This document shows, piece by piece, positions 14,717 through 17,940 of a stretch of DNA of 17,940 bases. A program made the position numbers and the translations under genes. The notes under the pieces are model-generated. The model had not been told where the DNA came from and searched no databases. It saw only the letters and a list, made by a program, of their open reading frames with translations. Source of the DNA: Nitrospirota bacterium (GTDB taxonomy: Bacteria > Nitrospirota > Nitrospiria > JACQBZ01); contig JACQHO010000047.1 of assembly GCA_016198945.1 (NCBI GenBank), positions 1 to 17,940 of the forward strand, read 5' to 3'. How positions within the stretch are numbered: the first letter of the stretch is position 1; each line of letters begins with the position of its first letter.

Positions 14717-15115
14717 CTAACGGCCCAAAACAAATTTATTGACCCTCAGTTCCTTTTCCCCTCCGGCGCCCTGCAACACCACCCGGTCCTCCAGGATCTC
14801 GGCAATCCGTCTTCCTTCAATCATATCACCTTTGCGCAAGATCTTGTTGTTGATGATGGCCACCCCGCGCCCCTCCCGATAGATAATCGCGCTGAGATGG
14901 AACTCTCCATCGGTCGTGACACCGGCGCCGGAGGCCGAAGAACCGGGAAGCGCAAAGGGATCCCGCCCCCACTGCATGGCCTTTTCCTGCCGTTCCAGCC
15001 ACTGGGTATTGATCTCGGACAACGGCTGGGCCTTGACAGCAACAGGCGTAAGGCGTAAGGGGTAAGGGGTAAGGAGAAGAAACAGAAGAACCCTCATGAG
15101 CACAAAACTTTTCAT
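14717..15115 (-). CDS. pilP: PilP-like pilus assembly lipoprotein/periplasmic protein
   Basis: About 132 aa: an N-terminal hydrophobic signal segment (SFVLMRVLLFLLLTPYPL), a short linker with WGRDPFALP, then a small beta domain (about 75-130: LSAIIYREGRGVAIINNKIL, LRKGDMIEGRRI, ELRVNKF) typical of PilP/GspC. PilP links the PilN/PilO dimer to PilQ. No lipobox Cys is evident, unlike many PilP, so it may be anchored by an uncleaved signal. ATG 15115 is preferred, with AGGAG (15120-15124) 4 nt ahead; GTG 15127 in the same frame, with a GGGAG site of its own, is possible. The DNA encoding the end of the signal segment is a heptamer tandem repeat, so slippage would shift the frame. Position between pilO and pilQ supports the name. 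Confidence 0.82.
   Translation of the reverse strand: MKSFVLMRVLLFLLLTPYPLRLTPVAVKAQPLSEINTQWLERQEKAMQWGRDPFALPGSSASGAGVTTDGEFHLSAIIYREGRGVAIINNKILRKGDMIEGRRIAEILEDRVVLQGAGGEKELRVNKFVLGR
15044..15078 (+). repeat. Heptanucleotide tandem repeat inside pilP
   Basis: Five consecutive 7-nt units read AGGCGTA, AGGCGTA, AGGGGTA, AGGGGTA and a degenerate AGGAGAA. They encode part of the pilP signal segment on the opposite strand. Seven is not a multiple of three, so gain or loss of one unit breaks the pilP frame. Confidence 0.9.
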
Positions 15116-15137
15116 CTTACTCCTCACTTTTCACTCC

Positions 15138-15728
15138 CTACTCTTTTCCCAAATACGTCACGGTTTTCAAATGAGCCAGGATGTCCGGATTGAGATCGGA
15201 CCGCGTCTCGATCCTGAGCTCTTTGACGATGACGGCGCGCGGCAGATTCTCAAGCATGAGAAGGTAATCCCCTAACTCCCGGAAGCGCGACTGGACATCA
15301 ATCTGGAGCGTGAGCTGGAAAAAGGTTCCCTTGTCCTCAATGGCCTCCGGCCGAACCGAGACAAACTCGATCTGACGCAGGCGTGCCAGCCGCGTCATCT
15401 CCTCCAAAAGCACCGACAGCCGGCTCCCTCCCGGGAAAAGATCGCCCACCTTTCCGGAGAATTCGGTGCTGACCTCTTTGGCCTGCGCCGCCTCATGAAG
15501 CTCATCGGACCGCTTTAGAAGCAAAGGGATCTGCGCCATTCCCTGATCGATCTCGGTCTTGAGAGAAACTTTCCGAACCGTCAGATCCCTCGCGCTCCGG
15601 ATCATCGGCATCATGAAATAATGAAGATACGCAAATATAACAGCGACGGCGGTCAGAATGAAAAGGACCCGCTCCCGTGTCGAGAGTTTGCTGAAATCCA
15701 GCCTTTTAAGAAGATCGGGCAGCGCCAC
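15138..15728 (-). CDS. pilO: Type IV pilus inner-membrane protein PilO
   Basis: 196 aa with a short cytoplasmic N-terminus, one membrane helix (about 20-42, LFILTAVAVIFAYLHYFMMP), a coiled coil (about 45-85) and a ferredoxin-like periplasmic domain (about 100-190, with LSVLLEEMTRLARL and FRELGDYLLMLENLPRAV, the latter a strong PilO signature). PilO pairs with PilN and connects the cytoplasmic PilM ring to PilP/PilQ. The start is GTG 15728, with AGGAGA (15738-15743) 9 nt ahead and the pilN stop 13 nt before it. Gap to pilP is 22 nt. Assignment is helped by gene order, but the C-terminal motif alone would suggest PilO. Confidence 0.9.
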   Translation of the reverse strand: MALPDLLKRLDFSKLSTRERVLFILTAVAVIFAYLHYFMMPMIRSARDLTVRKVSLKTEIDQGMAQIPLLLKRSDELHEAAQAKEVSTEFSGKVGDLFPGGSRLSVLLEEMTRLARLRQIEFVSVRPEAIEDKGTFFQLTLQIDVQSRFRELGDYLLMLENLPRAVIVKELRIETRSDLNPDILAHLKTVTYLGKE

Positions 15729-15741
15729 CGTTTCTCGTCTC

Positions 15742-16341
15742 CTAACGCAACGCGGCCGTCAGTTCAAAACTCACTCCCTGCCCCCCCTCGCCGACGGCCT
15801 TTTGAGAATAAACCAGCGAAACCGATCCGTACCGCGGCGAGCGCTCCAGTGACGAAATAAAATGGTTCACGGCAACCTGCGAATGGGCCACGCCGACGAA
15901 ACGAACCGATTTCTCGGCCGTGGACGGCAAAAGGCCTCCCGATTTTGAATCGAGGCTCTCCATCCGGGTCAGCCAGACCCCCTCCGGCACGATGAAGCTC
16001 ACCTCCCGGACGACGTCCGCCCAGGGGATACGGGTTTTCAGAAGATCCCTCATGGCCGCAAGCTGCTGCGCAGCAGTCTCCCGGCTCGTTTCGGTCTGCC
16101 GGGCCAGGTTTCCGATCTCACCGTTCAGACGGGCCAGTTCCTGCTGTGTTTCATCCCGCTGGATCGCGAGTCCCCGGACCTCTTTTTTCAAGACGCTCAC
16201 ACGCCAGGCATATCCCAACGAAACGAGAACCAGAAGAAAAACAGCCAAGCCCAGCGCCGCCGGAACGACGATCTCTTTGAAGGAAAACGGCTTCTCTTCA
16301 AACAGAATTTCACGGGCCGCCAGATTGACATGCGACTTCAT
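15742..16341 (-). CDS. pilN: Type IV pilus inner-membrane protein PilN
   Basis: 199 aa beginning with the short cytoplasmic segment MKSHVNLAAREI, where VNLA corresponds to the conserved INL(L/A) motif that docks in PilM. A membrane helix follows (about 25-47), then a coiled coil (about 50-100) and the periplasmic PilN fold (about 105-198, WADVVREVSFIVPEGVWLTR, VNHFISSLERSPRYGSV). PilN forms a heterodimer with PilO. ATG 16341 lies 12 nt after the pilM stop, with only a weak purine-rich site (AGAGAAG), so it is probably translated by coupling to pilM. Length is normal. Confidence 0.92.
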   Translation of the reverse strand: MKSHVNLAAREILFEEKPFSFKEIVVPAALGLAVFLLVLVSLGYAWRVSVLKKEVRGLAIQRDETQQELARLNGEIGNLARQTETSRETAAQQLAAMRDLLKTRIPWADVVREVSFIVPEGVWLTRMESLDSKSGGLLPSTAEKSVRFVGVAHSQVAVNHFISSLERSPRYGSVSLVYSQKAVGEGGQGVSFELTAALR

Positions 16342-16353
16342 CGTCCGCTTCTC

Positions 16354-17481
16354 TTACGCATCCGGTTCCCTCAGCGCCAGCCCCACGGCAGTCGAAAACC
16401 GGGGGGCCATCAGCCGAATTTCCCCAAACTCCTTTTCATCACAGAGGATCTCGGCAAACGGGTCGTCCAGTTCCACATTCGCGTCAAAATAGGAGGCGAA
16501 ATATTCCTGAAAACCGGGCATCAGGCAGGCCCCGCCCATCAACACAATCTTTTTGACCGAACCCTCGCGGAATTGGGCCCGGTAGTAATCCATGGACCGC
16601 TGCGTCTCCAGGATCATCCGGTCCGCCTCGGCCTTGATGGTCTCGTACAGCCGGCCGTCTTGATCCGCCTTTGGCGGATTGGCCTGCCCGGGCGGGCCCT
16701 CCGGAGCCGGTCCGCCTGAGGCGGAGCCGGAGAGGCCTTTCTGCCGTTTGAGCTGTTCGGCCTCTTCCCGTTCGACCCCAAGCCCTCGCATGACGGCCTG
16801 GGTGATTTCATCGCCTCCCAACTGGACATTCCGCGTAAACCGCAGCACGCCCCGTTTTGAGATATTGATATCCATCTTGCCGGCGCCGATATCCACAAAG
16901 ACCAGGTTTTCATCCAGATCCGACTTGTAATTCAGCTTGAGGGTGTTGAAGAGCGCGAGAGGATTGACGTCCATCGCCGTGATCGGAAGATTGATCCGCT
17001 TGAACGATTCGAGTTGATTCAAGACCGCGGACCGCTCGGCCGCCACCACCAGAACTTCCATCCGTTGCAGGTCGCGTTCCTGTGTTTCGCCGACGATGAG
17101 ATAATCCAGGACCGAATCTTCCATGGGAAACGGAATCAGTTTTTTCGCCTCCCAACGGACCGCCTCTCCCAGCTCATCTTTGGGCATCTTGGGAAGCAAC
17201 AGATAACGGATGACCGGGCTTCGGCCGCTGAAGTTAATCGCGATCTTCTGTCGTTTGAGCCGGGTTTCCTTAAAGACGTCGTGGAGGGACAATGGGGCGT
17301 CGCGGTCCTGACCCTCTCGCTCATCGCGGTCTGCAGGAGGCAGTTCCGTCAGTCCGGCGTACTTCAGAACAAGACCTTGCCGCGTCGAGGCCAGTTGAAT
17401 CACCTTGATCGCGCTTTTTCCGATGTCCAGGCCCAGGAGATGCCGCTTCGGCTTCACCCAGGACAGCAAGGATACGCCCAT
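16354..17481 (-). CDS. pilM: Type IV pilus actin-like ATPase PilM (carries a palindrome-coded insert)
   Basis: 375 aa with the actin/FtsA fold: phosphate-1 loop LLGLDIGKSAIKVIQL at 15-30, phosphate-2 FVDIGAGKMDINI at 195-207 and the adenosine loop IVLMGGACLMPGF at 312-324. PilM is the cytoplasmic ring protein that binds the N-terminus of PilN and communicates with the pilus motor. Residues 251-276 are a low-complexity insert rich in Gly, Pro and Ala between two helices of the ATPase, encoded by DNA with two near-identical palindromes. The frame is kept and the helices resume cleanly (RLYETIKAEADRMI), so the insert is likely tolerated as a surface loop. ATG 17481 has only a weak GGGG site ahead and lies 38 nt after the MerR-like gene. 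Confidence 0.95.
   Translation of the reverse strand: MGVSLLSWVKPKRHLLGLDIGKSAIKVIQLASTRQGLVLKYAGLTELPPADRDEREGQDRDAPLSLHDVFKETRLKRQKIAINFSGRSPVIRYLLLPKMPKDELGEAVRWEAKKLIPFPMEDSVLDYLIVGETQERDLQRMEVLVVAAERSAVLNQLESFKRINLPITAMDVNPLALFNTLKLNYKSDLDENLVFVDIGAGKMDINISKRGVLRFTRNVQLGGDEITQAVMRGLGVEREEAEQLKRQKGLSGSASGGPAPEGPPGQANPPKADQDGRLYETIKAEADRMILETQRSMDYYRAQFREGSVKKIVLMGGACLMPGFQEYFASYFDANVELDDPFAEILCDEKEFGEIRLMAPRFSTAVGLALREPDA
16663..16725. repeat. Pair of related short palindromes within pilM
   Basis: ATCCGCC-TTT-GGCGGAT (16663-16679) and TCCGCC-TGA-GGCGGA (16711-16725) share the same arms and lie 31 bp apart, with a third small palindrome GCCCGGGC (16686-16693) between them. All are within the pilM low-complexity insert. 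Confidence 0.85.
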
Positions 17482-17519
17482 GTTACCCCATTGCGGAACG
17501 CGTTAAGACCGTCCGCAGA

Positions 17520-17756
17520 TTAACCGACGGTTGCCTTCATCTCCTCGATCGCCTTTTGGTACGCCGTCTTATGTTTAAACCCTCGTTTCAGGTACTTCCA
17601 GATCAGCTTGATCTTGAGGATGTCCTCCTCCGAATATTCCCGCGACTCGAGATCGCCCATCGGAATCCGCTTGGGAGCGATGTACCCCTTTTGCTCCAGA
17701 TAGTAGAGCTTGTGCCGGGGGATATCAACTTTTTTCAGTATTTCGGCCGTCTTCAT
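17520..17756 (-). CDS. Small MerR-like DNA-binding protein at the head of the pil operon
   Basis: 78 aa consisting of a single MerR-type winged helix-turn-helix: TAEILKKVDIPRHKLYYLEQ at 3-22 is the recognition helix region (equivalent to the 'tlRYYE..GL' of MerR), KGYIAPKRIPMG forms the wing and REYSEEDILKIKLIWKYLKRGF the second helix pair. There is no effector-binding or long dimerisation domain, so it may act as a small repressor/activator or an adaptor. Start is taken at ATG 17756 rather than 17759, because the mirror-image copy has ACG at the equivalent of 17759 and AGGA then sits 7 nt upstream. It precedes pilM by 38 nt in the same direction, suggesting it regulates or is co-regulated with the pilus genes. 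Its gene is duplicated in inverted orientation to the right. Confidence 0.8.
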   Translation of the reverse strand: MKTAEILKKVDIPRHKLYYLEQKGYIAPKRIPMGDLESREYSEEDILKIKLIWKYLKRGFKHKTAYQKAIEEMKATVG

Positions 17757-17940
17757 CATTACGTCCTGGTCAGTGGCTGGGAACAGATTTCATGTCTGCT
17801 GCGAACCGCAGCATGCAGGCAAATCAGTCCCCTCCCACTGGCCAGGACGTAACGATGAAAACGGCCGAGATTCTAAAAAAGGTTGATATCCCCCGGCACA
17901 AGCTCTACTATCTGGAGCAAAAGGGGTACATCGCTCCCAA
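17671..17940. repeat. Large inverted repeat centred near 17805 (duplicated MerR-like gene and upstream region)
   Basis: The minus-strand sequence from 17776 down to 17671 is repeated on the plus strand from 17835 to 17940 (window end) with 7 differences in 106 positions. The last 59 positions are identical; the differences cluster near the axis. At the axis itself TGCTGCG and CGCAGCA (17797-17813) form another 7-bp inverted repeat around AAC, and the intervening arms are partly similar. The repeat continues beyond the window on the right. Confidence 0.93.
17855..17940 (+). CDS. Second copy of the MerR-like gene, divergent (cut by window end)
   Basis: The first 28 codons (ATG 17855 onward, MKTAEILKKVDIPRHKLYYL then EQKGYIAP) encode exactly the same residues as the minus-strand MerR-like protein. 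Five codons differ, all at the third position (Lys, Glu, Ile, Leu, Lys), then 59 nt are identical. AGGA lies 7 nt upstream. The two genes diverge from a shared 98-bp region that is itself a palindrome, so they probably share regulation, and each could bind the other's promoter. Whether this copy is full length cannot be seen. Confidence 0.75.
   Translation, partial: MKTAEILKKVDIPRHKLYYLEQKGYIAP

Noticed and set aside
13541..15058. 505-codon open frame on the plus strand
   Set aside because: It is antisense to pilQ and pilP, which are clearly real; no family resemblance.
15044..15078. Short CRISPR-like array
   Set aside because: Units are 7 nt and contiguous with no spacers; it is a simple tandem repeat inside pilP.
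17757..17940. Simple fold-back chimera from library preparation or assembly
   Set aside because: A fold-back copy should be identical near the junction. Here differences are concentrated near the axis and all coding ones are synonymous, so a real diverged duplicate is likelier, though long reads would settle it.

Overview
The window reads as a bacterial chromosome segment from a Gram-negative (diderm) organism. A type IV pilus secretin and the pilM/N/O/P inner-membrane alignment genes require an outer membrane. The housekeeping genes are GC-rich with short spacings. The gene set (pilMNOPQ followed by cutA and an EndoIII-like gene; secA followed by a nitrilase-family gene and a GAF-GGDEF protein) and the protein sequences feel like Nitrospirota or a neighbouring deep-branching group. 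That is an impression, not a placement; no rRNA or tRNA is present.

Layout from left to right. (1) 1-1380, minus: a fused aminoglycoside-phosphotransferase-like and P-loop kinase protein, cut by the window start. (2) 1522-4700, minus: a visibly AT-richer block with a complete DarT/DarG toxin-antitoxin pair (DNA thymidine ADP-ribosyltransferase and its macro-domain antitoxin), then an AIPR-family gene (abortive phage infection family) with its own promoter, closed by a perfect 13-bp hairpin. This looks like an acquired defence cassette. (3) 4884-6047, plus: rmuC, with a strong promoter placed so that its mRNA should be leaderless. (4) 6049-10676, minus: secA, a nitrilase-superfamily gene with an altered catalytic Glu, and a GAF-GGDEF diguanylate cyclase, tightly packed as one operon convergent with rmuC. 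(5) 10767-11017, minus: a cold-shock protein gene with a textbook terminator. (6) 11148-12116, minus: a membrane-anchored M23 (LytM) peptidase with a near-consensus promoter. (7) 12249-17756, minus: a small MerR-like regulator, pilM, pilN, pilO, pilP, pilQ, cutA and an EndoIII-related glycosylase, consecutive with gaps of 38 bp or less or overlaps. (8) 17757-17940: a large inverted repeat leading into a second, almost identical MerR-like gene on the plus strand, cut by the window end.

How the genes work together. DarT would modify thymidines in DNA and DarG would reverse and block it; AIPR may add a second anti-phage arm. The pil operon builds the inner-membrane platform (PilM/N/O), the periplasmic connector (PilP) and the outer-membrane pore (PilQ) of a type IV pilus, probably under control of the MerR-like protein at its head. 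SecA drives preprotein export, including PilQ and PilP. The LytM protein acts in the periplasmic murein.

The least ordinary items are the darTG-AIPR island, the mirror-image MerR gene pair, the heptamer repeat inside the pilP signal peptide, the palindrome-bearing insert in pilM and the Glu-to-Gln change in the nitrilase. No gap between genes exceeds about 220 bases. No CRISPR array, insertion sequence or RNA gene was seen.
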